Shown here: one piece after another, positions 9,317-17,019 of the stretch | How the letters are laid out: every line of letters starts with the position of its first letter | Numbering within the stretch: position 1 is the stretch's first letter | Source: JABDEZ01 sp965276955 | GTDB taxonomy: Bacteria > Bacteroidota > Bacteroidia > Chitinophagales > Chitinophagaceae | Direction of reading: 5' to 3' | Length of the DNA: 64,000 nt | NCBI GenBank assembly: GCA_965276955.1 | Contig: CBDIBP010000027.1 | Location: 91,600 to 155,599 of the forward strand | The notes under the pieces: model-generated | What the model saw: only the letters and a program-made list of their open reading frames with translations | Database searches by the model: none | What the model was told of the DNA's origin: nothing | Program-made: the position numbers and the translations under genes

Positions 9317-10087
9317 TTATTGCCGCACAGGGACGATCAACTTTTGCAGCAACGGTACTAAAATTAGTCCGCCGCATATCCCGGCAATGCAAATGTCTAT
9401 AAATAGTATAATGTTTATTTCACGTTCTAAAAAGAAGATACTCAGCGTCATAGTAAGACCAGAGCATATCACCAAAAGCACCCAGTATATCAGTTTGCTC
9501 GAAGGTGCATGTTTTATGGTGGAGATGTTGAACTTCATGTTGTGGTGTATAGTTCTATGCTCTATAACAACTGGTATCTTATATATATATATGATCACCA
9601 ACGCCAGGCCTATTACAGACATGGTATATTGCAATAAAAGATACACCTGTATATGCCCCAGGTATATAGTGGAGTCTGTGGCGTCGGGTTCGTACAGGTT
9701 CAGGTGGGTAAGTGCATCGAACAATAGGTGCGAAACAATACCTATCAGCATAGAAATAATAACTACAAAAAAATGCTTTTTAAAATAGCCTATCCAGTTA
9801 TTATGTTCAAACCGTTTCAGGCGTTCGTACATTGTCCAGGGTAGGTTCTTTATCAAAGGGTCGCGCACTATGCCATGAAACATCAAAGCAAGTATTATTG
9901 TTAGTGGCAGGTCAAACCAGAATATCCCAAGCCATGTGTGTCCATATACTTTTTTTTCATTAAGTAATATGAACGATTCAAAGTCGGGTGCAAGACTGCC
10001 AATGACCAGGCCGGTAGCAGAAAATAACTTCCTGTTCTTGCCAAGGAGTGGTAAAATAGCTGCTGGGTGAGAAAACGTAAATGGCAT
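9317..10087 (-). CDS. DUF4184 family membrane protein
   Basis: A 256-residue polytopic membrane protein that fits family DUF4184. It starts with MPFTFSHPAAILPLLG and has GLVIGSLAPDFESF, GHTWLGIFWFDLP and SHLLFDALTHLN, the conserved His/Asp pattern of the family, which resembles other membrane-bound metal-dependent hydrolase-like proteins. Six or seven hydrophobic segments cover the length. Function is unknown; the conserved His and Asp residues suggest metal binding. It stands alone on the minus strand with no obvious partner. Confidence 0.85.
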   Translation of the reverse strand: MPFTFSHPAAILPLLGKNRKLFSATGLVIGSLAPDFESFILLNEKKVYGHTWLGIFWFDLPLTIILALMFHGIVRDPLIKNLPWTMYERLKRFEHNNWIGYFKKHFFVVIISMLIGIVSHLLFDALTHLNLYEPDATDSTIYLGHIQVYLLLQYTMSVIGLALVIIYIYKIPVVIEHRTIHHNMKFNISTIKHAPSSKLIYWVLLVICSGLTMTLSIFFLEREINIILFIDICIAGICGGLILVPLLQKLIVPVRQ

Positions 10088-10167
10088 GGCGTATAAAGAT
10101 ATACGGTGAGCATAAATTCACGTAATATTATTTTCCTATTTTGGCTAAATAAGAAAAACAAAATTTT

Positions 10168-10464
10168 ATGAATGAACAAACTGCGATAGTAAATAATACG
10201 GAAAAGATGAGGTTCGAAATGGCATTTGAAAATGGGGAGACCGCCTTTGTAGAATACAAACTAACTCCCGGGAAAATATCACTTATACATACCGATGTCC
10301 CTAAGGATCTTGAAGGGAAGGGTATAGCCGGCGCATTGGCAAAATATGCTTTGGACTTTGCCCGTAACCAACACCTGCGCATCAATATTTATTGTTCTTA
10401 CATAGCTGCCTATGTAAAACGTCATCCTGAATATGATGATATAATAGATCATACTATCAGTTGA
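10168..10464 (+). CDS. Small GNAT acetyltransferase-like protein (YjdJ type)
   Basis: A 98-residue protein of the short GNAT-like family typified by YjdJ. The fold's hallmarks are FVEYKLTPGKISLIHTDVP, then the acetyl-CoA loop LEGKGIAGALAKYALDFARN, and the family's ending IYCSYIAAYVKRHPEY with the conserved Cys. It should bind acetyl-CoA, but the substrate of this family is not established. Monocistronic, divergent from the DUF4184 gene. Confidence 0.85.
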   Translation: MNEQTAIVNNTEKMRFEMAFENGETAFVEYKLTPGKISLIHTDVPKDLEGKGIAGALAKYALDFARNQHLRINIYCSYIAAYVKRHPEYDDIIDHTIS

Positions 10465-10521
10465 TCTTTAATGGTTATTTTGATAATATACCGTACTATA
10501 GATTTGTTATAAATATATAAT

Positions 10522-10542
10522 ATGAGCATAAATATTGCTCAT
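10522..10542. promoter_or_regulatory. Inverted repeat before a small gene
   Basis: ATGAGCA and TGCTCAT form a perfect seven-base inverted repeat with a seven-base spacer, 46 bases before the ATG of the unknown gene at 10588. No T-run follows, so an operator is more likely than a terminator. Weak evidence by itself. Confidence 0.25.
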
Positions 10543-10587
10543 GTAGCAAAAATGTTATAATTTACATGTCCCACTAAAAACCACTAC

Positions 10588-10863
10588 ATGAAAATTGATT
10601 ACAAAGTTGAGGGAAAGCATGTCGAGCGGTCTGTTTTTAAAAGTCTCGTGAATAACCTTAATATTTTCAAGGTTTGGGAAGAAGTGATAGAAGAAAGCAA
10701 GAACGAGATAGAAGCACACTCAGCCGCAATTATCTTTAAAATTGTTGATAAGAACCTACTGGTACTCACAGAGACCTCACTACTTTTTAAGCTATCCTAC
10801 AAAGTGAAAAGACATTTACAGAGCAGTAAACAAAATCTTATTTACTCGGGTATCAATTCTTAG
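10588..10863 (+). CDS. Small protein of unknown function
   Basis: A 91-residue basic soluble protein that I do not recognise. It has a run of predicted helix in the first half (VFKSLVNNLNIFKVWEEV) and alternating hydrophobic strands after it (AAIIFKIVDKNLLVLTE). There is no signal peptide or Cys motif. A strong terminator hairpin starts 20 bases after the stop, and an inverted repeat lies upstream, so it looks like a self-contained transcription unit. Real gene likely, function unknown. Confidence 0.55.
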   Translation: MKIDYKVEGKHVERSVFKSLVNNLNIFKVWEEVIEESKNEIEAHSAAIIFKIVDKNLLVLTETSLLFKLSYKVKRHLQSSKQNLIYSGINS

Positions 10864-10882
10864 TTACAGACTTTTTATAACA

Positions 10883-10918
10883 AAAAATGCTAAGTACACA
10901 CCTGTACTTAGCATTTTT
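10883..10918. terminator. Bidirectional Rho-independent terminator
   Basis: AAAAATGCTAAGTACA pairs perfectly with TGTACTTAGCATTTTT around a CACC loop, giving a 16-bp stem with T-runs in both directions. It lies between two convergent genes (stops at 10863 and 10936) and should end both transcripts. Confidence 0.9.
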
Positions 10919-10935
10919 ATTTACTGCAATGGGTA

Positions 10936-11430
10936 TTAATGTGTGCCAATGGCAGAGTGTGTGCCATGTGCATTTAGTATTTGGTTGCCTTTTGCTATTT
11001 CCTCTTCAGTACCCTGTGCTATTACCAGGTATTTGCCATCGTTAAGATAGGTCTCATATTCTTTACCGGCATCATCCTTTACGCCAATTGTCGTTAATAC
11101 AGTTGCTAATCCTCCGCCAATAAGTCCAAAGTCAAGACCAGCTATAGCGCCAACAAGTGCGCCTGCGCCAAATAAAAATCCAAGACCGGGTATTGCAAAC
11201 ATGCCAATACCTGTAAGCACACCAACAGTAGTACCAATAGCTACCCCTGCGCCCAAACCTAATGGTTTTATTGGGTCTATAGGCAATGCATTGAGCTTTT
11301 CATCTATTTCCTCAGTTTCGGATCTGCCTATTATGGAGAGCTTATCCACTGGGTAGCCCTCTTCTTTCAATTCCCTGACAGCTTCCATGGCAAGGTCATG
11401 GTTTTCGTAAATACCGATCAATGTTTTCAT
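10936..11430 (-). CDS. General stress protein 17M-like domain protein with Gly-rich core
   Basis: A 164-residue protein. The N-terminus (KTLIGIYENHDLAMEAVRELKEEGY, then VDKLSIIGR) matches the 17M/YflT-like stress domain, with a second related segment at the end (YLVIAQGTEEEIAKG). Between them, residues 55-115 are rich in Gly and Ala (GLGAGVAIGTTVGVLTGIG), resembling glycine-zipper membrane hairpins. It is probably a membrane-associated stress protein of unknown mechanism. The gene is monocistronic and ends at the shared terminator hairpin. Confidence 0.75.
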   Translation of the reverse strand: MKTLIGIYENHDLAMEAVRELKEEGYPVDKLSIIGRSETEEIDEKLNALPIDPIKPLGLGAGVAIGTTVGVLTGIGMFAIPGLGFLFGAGALVGAIAGLDFGLIGGGLATVLTTIGVKDDAGKEYETYLNDGKYLVIAQGTEEEIAKGNQILNAHGTHSAIGTH

Positions 11431-11502
11431 TGTGAAAGCTTTTTATAGTTATTACTATTTTAATAGATGACATAAAAAGCGTTCCACGAGATATTCCGCT
11501 GT

Positions 11503-12396
11503 CTATTGCGATAATACCCGTACCTCTACACGTCTGTTTTTCTGTGCATCTTCTTCATTCATTTCTTCCTTCACTACGGGCTTGCTTTTGCCATAACCTG
11601 CATACTTTAGTCTTTCTTCATCAATGCCTTTTTGTACCAGGTAATTATAAATGGCTCGCGCGCGGTTCACTGATAGGTATAGGTCATTACTCTCTATATC
11701 CAGGGCATCAGGATAGTCTCTTATACAGCATACATGTCCCTCTATCTTTATTTTCAATGAGGGGTGTTCTTCCAGTACCTTGTATAGCATATCCAGTTCT
11801 GGCAGCGATCGTGGTGTAAGTGTATGCCGCTGTGGTAAAAAATAGACGGTCTTTAGTACAAAGCTCTCTCCCGGCTGGTATATAGCTATGTCTGTAATGT
11901 TGTTTTTGTAAATGATAGCTACAGGTACCTTAGGCTTAATAGGTTGTGTAAGTGGATGGGCTTGAACAATGGATCTTGGCGGGAGTTGCTTGGTATTTAC
12001 CTGCTCTACTACAATATCCACTTTCCTGTCTGCAGGATATCCATCGGCATCTTTCTGCCCGCTGTGGTTTATTTGGCCGCGGCCCACGCACAGTTTAATA
12101 TCGTTTTTATTGATAGGGTACGTACACAAGTAGTTCCATACATTCCCTGCACGGTCTTCCGATAATTTCTTGTTCTTTTCCTCCGTGCCCAAATAGTCAG
12201 CATACCCCACTATCAGTATTGACCTTCCAGATCGTATCTTGTCATTATACATCAGCAGATCTATCTTTTCAGTAGCTCGTTTATTTAGTGTGGCAATATC
12301 CAGGTCGAAATAGATATGGAAAGTATCATTGGCATGTTGCGCAAATGCTGCATAGCAGGCGATGAAAAAAATAACAGACATCAATGCCTTGCGCAT
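11503..12396 (-). CDS. OmpA family protein with two tandem OmpA-like domains
   Basis: A 297-residue exported protein. Residues 1-19 form a signal peptide ending CYAAFA before QHAND. Two OmpA-C-like peptidoglycan-binding domains follow. The first (about 27-135) has the Asp in ILIVGYADYLGTEE and the Arg in LSEDRAGNVWNYL. The second (about 175-297) has IKIEGHVCCIRDY, LSVNRARAIYNYLV, KYAGYGKSKP and the closing QKNRRVEVRVL. These residues contact diaminopimelate in known OmpA domains. There is no beta-barrel, so it is probably a periplasmic or outer-membrane-associated linker to peptidoglycan. The doubled domain is unusual but not unique. Confidence 0.85.
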   Translation of the reverse strand: MRKALMSVIFFIACYAAFAQHANDTFHIYFDLDIATLNKRATEKIDLLMYNDKIRSGRSILIVGYADYLGTEEKNKKLSEDRAGNVWNYLCTYPINKNDIKLCVGRGQINHSGQKDADGYPADRKVDIVVEQVNTKQLPPRSIVQAHPLTQPIKPKVPVAIIYKNNITDIAIYQPGESFVLKTVYFLPQRHTLTPRSLPELDMLYKVLEEHPSLKIKIEGHVCCIRDYPDALDIESNDLYLSVNRARAIYNYLVQKGIDEERLKYAGYGKSKPVVKEEMNEEDAQKNRRVEVRVLSQ

Positions 12397-12500
12397 ACAG
12401 TAGCCTTATGAGACGAAAAGATACAAAAATTTGTTGTAAGTCATAGTGGTAGTGTGTACCAGGGATGGACGCGATCACCTGAAATACATACATCACAATA

Positions 12501-12526
12501 AAGAGTTGTACGGGTGTACAACTCTT
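12501..12526 (-). terminator. Terminator-like hairpin after the DUF2269-like gene
   Basis: AAGAGTTGTAC and GTACAACTCTT pair around a GGGT loop, eight bases past the stop of the minus-strand membrane protein gene. On the minus strand the stem is followed by TTTATTGTG, a weak U-tract, so it is a plausible but imperfect terminator. Confidence 0.55.
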
Positions 12527-12534
12527 GGGTAAAT

Positions 12535-13065
12535 CTACCAACATTGTTCAAATTTAAAAAAATGAGGTTTATATATTGTTATTATAAAAATAGTAACAAT
12601 GACGCTTATTTGAATGATATTGAAAATTCGAAAACGGTTTCGAATAGATTTCATTTCTGTAATCAATTCTTGCTCCATCACTTGAGGACCTAACTCTAAA
12701 TTCTTGGTGGCGGAAGCAATTTGCAATAATTTCTCAAGCCTTTTACCAGAGGGTTTCACTGTTAAATTAGGATGTACCGCCAAGAAAACATACAAGACCA
12801 GCTTCACAGTAAGCCAAGACTGACCCCAGTAGTACCAATGGGTAGAACCTAATAAAAATATCCCACTGACTAACATTAATAGACCGCCAGCAGTTTGAAA
12901 CATTGGAAATCGACCAAAGGCTTTATTTAATAACACCGCGGATCTGGGCCGGGTGGTAACCACTTTCCAAAGTGTGGTTTCCATGATAACTGACCCAATT
13001 ACCCCTCCGGCTAAAACGAATAAAGAGACGATATGAAACAGCAATGCTATATTCCTTAAATCCAT
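12535..13065 (-). CDS. Four-helix membrane protein, DUF2269-like
   Basis: A 176-residue membrane protein with about four hydrophobic helices (residues 7-27, 55-75, 83-100, 148-168). The N-terminal helix with HIVSLFVLAGGVIGS and the YYWGQSWLTVKLVLYVFL segment resemble predicted integral membrane proteins of the DUF2269/CopD-like type. Function is unknown. It is downstream of a NAD(P)-binding reductase gene on the same strand, 72 bases away, in a patch more AT-rich than the flanking chromosome. Confidence 0.6.
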   Translation of the reverse strand: MDLRNIALLFHIVSLFVLAGGVIGSVIMETTLWKVVTTRPRSAVLLNKAFGRFPMFQTAGGLLMLVSGIFLLGSTHWYYWGQSWLTVKLVLYVFLAVHPNLTVKPSGKRLEKLLQIASATKNLELGPQVMEQELITEMKSIRNRFRIFNIIQISVIVTIFIITIYKPHFFKFEQCW

Positions 13066-13136
13066 TATTTTATTGTTCTATGTTTAAAAAATGAACCGCT
13101 CCTAATCGGAGTTTATGCGACACCTGAAAACCCTGT

Positions 13137-13793
13137 TTAATTTTCAGAAATAGTGGGGCTTTTCCTGTCATATTGATCGGTGTTTAACAGATCTACCATA
13201 AACCCAGCGACGCTTTGCCTACTGATAGATAAACTTGGTTTAGGCATATTATTAAAACTCACCCTTAATGTTTTCTTCTTGGTAGCATCAGTTAAGGCAA
13301 CAGGCCTTACAGCTGTCCACCTTAAATTCGAAGCTGCTAATAGTTTTTCCTGTGATTCATGATCCGCGTAAACAAGGCGAAGGTTGGTATAGTCAATCAT
13401 CCATTTGAACCAAAATGGCAAGTCCTTTTTAGTTTCCAGCGCACCCCATGCAGAAACTGTGATCAATCGTTTAAGATTTTGTTGATTCGCTTCGGCAATC
13501 ACATTTTTAATACTTTCAGATACGAAATTTTCCGGTGATATTAATTTAGACCAGGGAGCATCTGAAGCTTTTGCGACAGCTAAGGCACTTATCACTACCT
13601 CACATCCTTGCATTGCAGCCGTTAAATCTGTTTGGCGGGCAGGAGTTCCCTGATATACTTTAATTGATTTTGAATCAAAGGGTATTTTATTTTTATCCCG
13701 TACCAAAATATTTAAATCATAGCCTTGCTTTAATGCTTCTTCGACGATAAGGCGACCAGTTCTACCCGTGGCCCCTAAAATGAGTATTTTCAT
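13137..13793 (-). CDS. NAD(P)-binding reductase (NmrA-like, atypical SDR)
   Basis: A 218-residue Rossmann-fold protein. The dinucleotide-binding motif is KILILGATGRTGRLIVEEA at the N-terminus, followed by NILVRDKNK, the strand giving CEVVISALA, and LKRLITVSAWGA with the Ser of atypical SDRs. This is the NAD(P)H-binding family of quinone-reductase-like or NmrA-like proteins, usually NADPH-dependent oxidoreductases or redox sensors. No catalytic Tyr-Lys pair of classical SDRs is obvious. It lies in a group with a second, frameshifted SDR and a divergent HxlR regulator, a common redox-stress arrangement. Confidence 0.85.
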   Translation of the reverse strand: MKILILGATGRTGRLIVEEALKQGYDLNILVRDKNKIPFDSKSIKVYQGTPARQTDLTAAMQGCEVVISALAVAKASDAPWSKLISPENFVSESIKNVIAEANQQNLKRLITVSAWGALETKKDLPFWFKWMIDYTNLRLVYADHESQEKLLAASNLRWTAVRPVALTDATKKKTLRVSFNNMPKPSLSISRQSVAGFMVDLLNTDQYDRKSPTISEN

Positions 13794-13867
13794 CGTATTT
13801 ATTTTGTTGGTCGTTAATTCATTAATTTAATTTCAGTCCTGGTCTATTATTTGATATCCGAGCTGTG

Positions 13868-14463
13868 CTACAGTACCTTGTAGATCTGACCCGTTTGTCC
13901 TCCCAACACGCTTTTGATATATGCCTGGGTAACACGGCTCATGGTAACAGGAACGTGTCCGGGGAAAAAAGAAAAATAGCCAGGAGATTCCTCAACTATG
14001 TCAGGGCAGACCGCATTAATACGAACCCCGCTCTGAAGCTCTATGGCTGCGCCCTTTACAAAGCCATTGATCGCACCATTCATTGTGCTCAGGTTTACGC
14101 CCATTACAATGGGGTCTTCAGCTAATGCACCTGATGTTAAGGTAACGATCCCTTAGGATCGATATAATGCTGGCCGATCAATACCAGATTAACCTGGCCC
14201 ATCAATTTACTGTTAACACCAACCCTGAAATCGGCATCCTTCATACTTGCCAAAGGCCCGAACTGTCCATCGCCGCTTGCGCAAACCAGCGCATCAAATT
14301 TCCCGCATTGTTTGTAAAAGTTTTCTATGGACTCAGGTGAGGATATATCTACCTGAATATCTCCGCTTTTTGATCCAGCCTTAATTACTTCATGATCTTT
14401 TTGTAATGAGGCGGTTACGTGTTTTCCGATAGTTCCTGTGGCACCAATAATTAATATTTTCAT
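13868..14463 (-). pseudogene. Short-chain dehydrogenase interrupted by a one-base frameshift
   Basis: Two minus-strand reading frames together encode one short-chain dehydrogenase of about 198 residues. The first part, from the ATG at 14463, has KILIIGATGTIGKHVTASL, DISSPESIENFY, ALVCASGDGQFG and GQHYIDPKGS, then hits a stop. The other frame continues directly with TLTSGALAEDP and runs through GAINGFVKGAAIEL to the end at 13868. Adding one base in the short A run at 14144-14145 (a T on the coding strand) restores an unbroken PKGSFTLTSG, the usual family sequence. The gene is therefore either recently inactivated or carries a sequencing error. Its start faces the HxlR regulator. Confidence 0.85.
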
Positions 14464-14497
14464 ACTTTTTTTGCAATGTTAATCCATAACTTTACTT

Positions 14498-14514
14498 TTG
14501 GCAAGTAATGGCAC
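14498..14514. promoter_or_regulatory. Degenerate second operator candidate for the HxlR regulator
   Basis: TTGGCAA-GTA-ATGGCAC has the same layout as the perfect dyad at 14517-14533 (TTGTCAA-GTA-TTGACAA), with its left half well kept and its right half weaker. The two centres are 19 bases apart, close to two helical turns, so two regulator dimers could sit on the same DNA face. Confidence 0.4.
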
Positions 14515-14516
14515 AT

Positions 14517-14533
14517 TTGTCAAGTATTGACAA
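14517..14533. promoter_or_regulatory. Candidate HxlR operator (perfect dyad)
   Basis: TTGTCAA-GTA-TTGACAA is a perfect seven-base inverted repeat with a three-base spacer, between the divergent dehydrogenase (start 14463) and HxlR (start 14560) genes. HxlR-type winged-helix dimers commonly bind such dyads in the shared intergenic region, so it is probably the autoregulatory and divergent-gene operator. Confidence 0.6.
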
Positions 14534-14559
14534 GAAAGACACTAATACTGATTATCAGC

Positions 14560-14904
14560 ATGTTAGCAGAAAAAATAATTGAAAAAAAAGCAGCACTGGA
14601 TTGCGATTGCACGATATTGGAATCCATCAGTATCATCAGCGGTAAGTGGAAACCTGTAATCATCTGGATGTTGTTGTCCGGCCCAAGGCGGTTTGGTGAG
14701 CTTCATAAAGCCATCCAGGGTATTGCGCTAAAAGTATTATCCAGGCATTTAAAGGAGCTGGAAGCAGACGGTATCATCACCAGAAAAGTATACGCGGAAG
14801 TCCCGCCAAAAGTGGAATATACACTTACTGAAAAAGGAATGTCGCTCAATGATGTGATGCAGCTCCTGGCAGAATGGGGAAGAAAAAATATAAAAGCCCT
14901 ATAA
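14560..14904 (+). CDS. HxlR family winged-helix transcriptional regulator
   Basis: A 114-residue regulator. The family signatures are DCDCTILESISIISGKWKP, where the Cys residues may sense electrophiles or oxidants as in related HxlR proteins, then RRFGELHKAIQGIALKVLSR, LKELEADGIITRKVY and VEYTLTEKG for the winged helix. I choose the ATG at 14560: an in-frame TTG at 14527 lies inside the perfect operator dyad and would add residues not seen in the family. It is divergent from the frameshifted dehydrogenase, so it likely controls those oxidoreductase genes and itself. Confidence 0.9.
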   Translation: MLAEKIIEKKAALDCDCTILESISIISGKWKPVIIWMLLSGPRRFGELHKAIQGIALKVLSRHLKELEADGIITRKVYAEVPPKVEYTLTEKGMSLNDVMQLLAEWGRKNIKAL

Positions 14905-15266
14905 GGAATTTATTAAAGTTACGTGCGGTGGAATAGAACATTTTTGTATACACCTTGACTACTGATTGGCTAATTGTGTAAATATCGATTGATGAGACCT
15001 ACCAGACAAAGCAACAGACGAATTGAGTTTACATGTCAATATTGACACCTTAATGCAACAGGCATTATTTATTACTCAAAAGATTTACAAGTTGTTTATC
15101 AAGACCACAAAGACATTTATCTATTTCCCTGTAATATCAGATACAGTTCAGGAGCCATAACAGTGCGAGTTAAAGTGCGAGTATATTAGCTACTTGTTAA
15201 TAGTTTGGATCTTTTCTAACATCTCTCTATGTTAAAATCAGAAGCTGTTTAATATTGTATTATCTT
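14905..15266. other. Non-coding stretch with a second HxlR-like dyad
   Basis: About 360 bases with no convincing gene. It holds the palindrome TGTCAATATTGACA at 15034-15047, close to the HxlR operator candidate. A 35-codon frame from 15053 is open but is not recognisable and is not called. Confidence 0.5.
15034..15047. promoter_or_regulatory. Palindrome similar to the HxlR operator
   Basis: TGTCAATATTGACA is a perfect 14-base palindrome whose half sites, TGTCAA and TTGACA, equal those of the dyad at 14517-14533; the spacing is one base shorter. It lies about 130 bases past the HxlR gene. It may be a second operator, though no promoter or gene immediately next to it is evident. Confidence 0.35.
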
Positions 15267-15404
15267 TTAATTCTCGGCCATGATTGTATGTTTTGGAGAA
15301 AGGATTGCACAGCTTGAGAGTAATAATTGAAGCGTAAGAATGCTAACGAATAGTGCTGTAATTGTTTTCCGCCCGGCAAGGAAGATATAAGCATATTTCA
15401 TCAT
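15267..15404 (-). CDS. Possible small lipoprotein
   Basis: A 45-residue frame starting MMKYAYIFLAGRK, then a hydrophobic helix and a lipobox, LQLLLSSC, with a short tail (AILSPKHTIMAEN). That is the pattern of a lipoprotein signal peptide with a very short mature part, common for small lysis- or entericidin-like peptides. It follows the DUF421 gene by 19 bases on the same strand. Short frames like this can be spurious, and no homologue is recognised. Confidence 0.4.
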   Translation of the reverse strand: MMKYAYIFLAGRKTITALFVSILTLQLLLSSCAILSPKHTIMAEN

Positions 15405-15423
15405 TAATTTTTTAAGTAAATGA

Positions 15424-16116
15424 TTAGTCAAGAACTGCAACTGTCCAGTTATTTTCTCCGCAGTTGCCACATTTTTCCTGGTTAGTTTTTGTTGTATTTT
15501 TTTTATTCCCGCAATTTGAACAAACCGGCAGTGCTTTTTCTTCTTTTTGTTTGCCGATCAAATACGTATGCCAGTTTGGGACGGTAGATAGTCCTGCTTG
15601 CTCCTGATCGTTCTCTATTAAAGTGAAGCCCCCACCAGCCTCTATATATAGCCTTTTTACTCTCCCAAGGTTTTTGATGCCGTTAGTGCGCAATTGAGAC
15701 AGTACCCGCTCTCTTGTAATGCTTGTCTTTTCCATTACTTCAAAGTTCATTACGCCATCTTCAACCAAAGCAGCAATATTGCCCTGCACCATTTTTTGAA
15801 AACGCTGATTTTTTAGCGCCCCAATAGAAATAACCCGCCCAATTATAACGACTATTACCGCTATTATAATTGCAGGCAAAATGCCCCTGTCAGGAGATAA
15901 AATAGGAATGCCTATTGCTGCGGCGAGCGAAACCATTGCCACACGTTCCATCCTGCTTATTTGAGAAGCCATGCGTTTCCCAATAAGCCGCATGGAAACC
16001 ATCAGAATCAAATAAACTACACTTAGCCTGCCTGCAGCTTCCAGGAAGAAGCTTACCGGTACATTGCCAATAAGTATCCTTTGAATATCATTCAGATGTA
16101 TATCTTCTGGCTTCAT
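15424..16116 (-). CDS. DUF421 membrane protein with C-terminal zinc ribbon
   Basis: A 230-residue protein of the DUF421 (YetF/YcaP) family. Three hydrophobic helices (about residues 24-105, including VVYLILMVSMRLIGKRMASQ) are followed by the cytoplasmic DUF421 domain with VQGNIAALVEDGVMN, ITRERVLSQLRTNGI and KNLGRVKRLYIEAGGGF. The end has two CxxC pairs, CSNCGNKKN and KCGNCGENNW, a probable zinc ribbon. Function is unknown; family members are linked to envelope and sporulation stress. Immediately upstream is a second DUF421 gene, a tandem paralogue, 7 bases away. Confidence 0.85.
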   Translation of the reverse strand: MKPEDIHLNDIQRILIGNVPVSFFLEAAGRLSVVYLILMVSMRLIGKRMASQISRMERVAMVSLAAAIGIPILSPDRGILPAIIIAVIVVIIGRVISIGALKNQRFQKMVQGNIAALVEDGVMNFEVMEKTSITRERVLSQLRTNGIKNLGRVKRLYIEAGGGFTLIENDQEQAGLSTVPNWHTYLIGKQKEEKALPVCSNCGNKKNTTKTNQEKCGNCGENNWTVAVLD

Positions 16117-16123
16117 TGTTGCT

Positions 16124-16816
16124 TTAGTTAATTGTTAATGGCGTTTGTCCAATTGTTGCAACCGCAATTGCCGCACGAAGTATTATTATTCCGGACTGTA
16201 TTTCCACAGTTACAGCAGGCGTACATATATCGCTTAATTGCAAACCATCTTTTTCTAATATTTTTTTATCATTAGGCGGGTATAGCGGCAGACCTGGGCG
16301 TTTATCGGAAAATTTAAAGACAGAAAAGACACCGCACGCTTCCAGGTATATAACATCTACCGCCCCTAAGTTATAGATTTTGGCTTCCCGCAAACTTTCA
16401 AACAGTTCCTGTTGGGTAATTCTCACTTTCCGCATTGCATCAACTTTAAGCTTTCCATCTTCAGCCAGCAATGTCACAGTACCTTGTGTCAATCGTTCAA
16501 TCTTATCACTTTTAAAGCTTAGCCAGTTTAAGCCTCTTTGAAATAACAGAACGCCGAACAATATAAATATGGTTAATAAAATTCCGCGGTCAGGCATCTG
16601 CATGGCCGGTGCTACAATAGCACCCAGTGTCAGCATTACAGACATTTCTGTGATGGTAAGCTGACCTGCCATACGTTTGCCCAACCAGCGTACAATTAAT
16701 AACAGGAACAGATAAACAACCAATGTCCGTAAAAACGTTTCCAAAAGAAATTCAGGGGGCGCTTGCCCCAATAGAATGCGCTTTATATCATCGATATGAA
16801 TGTCCTGTTTATCCAT
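16124..16816 (-). CDS. DUF421 membrane protein, zinc ribbon out of frame
   Basis: A tandem paralogue of the next gene. I start at the ATG at 16816 (MDKQDIHIDDIKRILLGQ), which aligns with the paralogue's start. It has the same three helices and DUF421 domain (VTLLAEDGKLKVD, ITQQELFESLREA, LGAVDVIYLEACGVF). The last 30 residues as read (from ICTPAVTVEIQ on) are unrelated to the paralogue. Shifting the frame by one base near 16225-16231 instead reads CCNCGNTVR and SCGNCGCNNW, ending at 16128, a clear zinc ribbon matching the neighbour. One base appears to be missing in an ATATAT run, so the annotated tail is probably an artefact or a mutated end. Confidence 0.85.
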   Translation of the reverse strand: MDKQDIHIDDIKRILLGQAPPEFLLETFLRTLVVYLFLLLIVRWLGKRMAGQLTITEMSVMLTLGAIVAPAMQMPDRGILLTIFILFGVLLFQRGLNWLSFKSDKIERLTQGTVTLLAEDGKLKVDAMRKVRITQQELFESLREAKIYNLGAVDVIYLEACGVFSVFKFSDKRPGLPLYPPNDKKILEKDGLQLSDICTPAVTVEIQSGIIILRAAIAVATIGQTPLTIN

Positions 16817-17019
16817 ATAAATATGCAGTTGCGTTTTTTTCAAAAAACTGTTGAACTTAGCCTGGCAATAAAATCGGGCCATATTTTTTCAGTAATTCTA
16901 TAGCAAAGTCACGGCTGGAATAATTTTGGCTGGCATTCGAAATGCTGTTAGTAATGCATGTTGGCCCGCCAAAACGACCACATTGTTCTACAGTTCCACA
17001 GTAGTAAAACAAGTCGTAG

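Noticed and set aside
15053..15160. A 35-codon plus-strand frame beginning MQQALFITQKIY
   Set aside because: No recognisable family and no promoter; similar frames are expected in AT-rich intergenic DNA.
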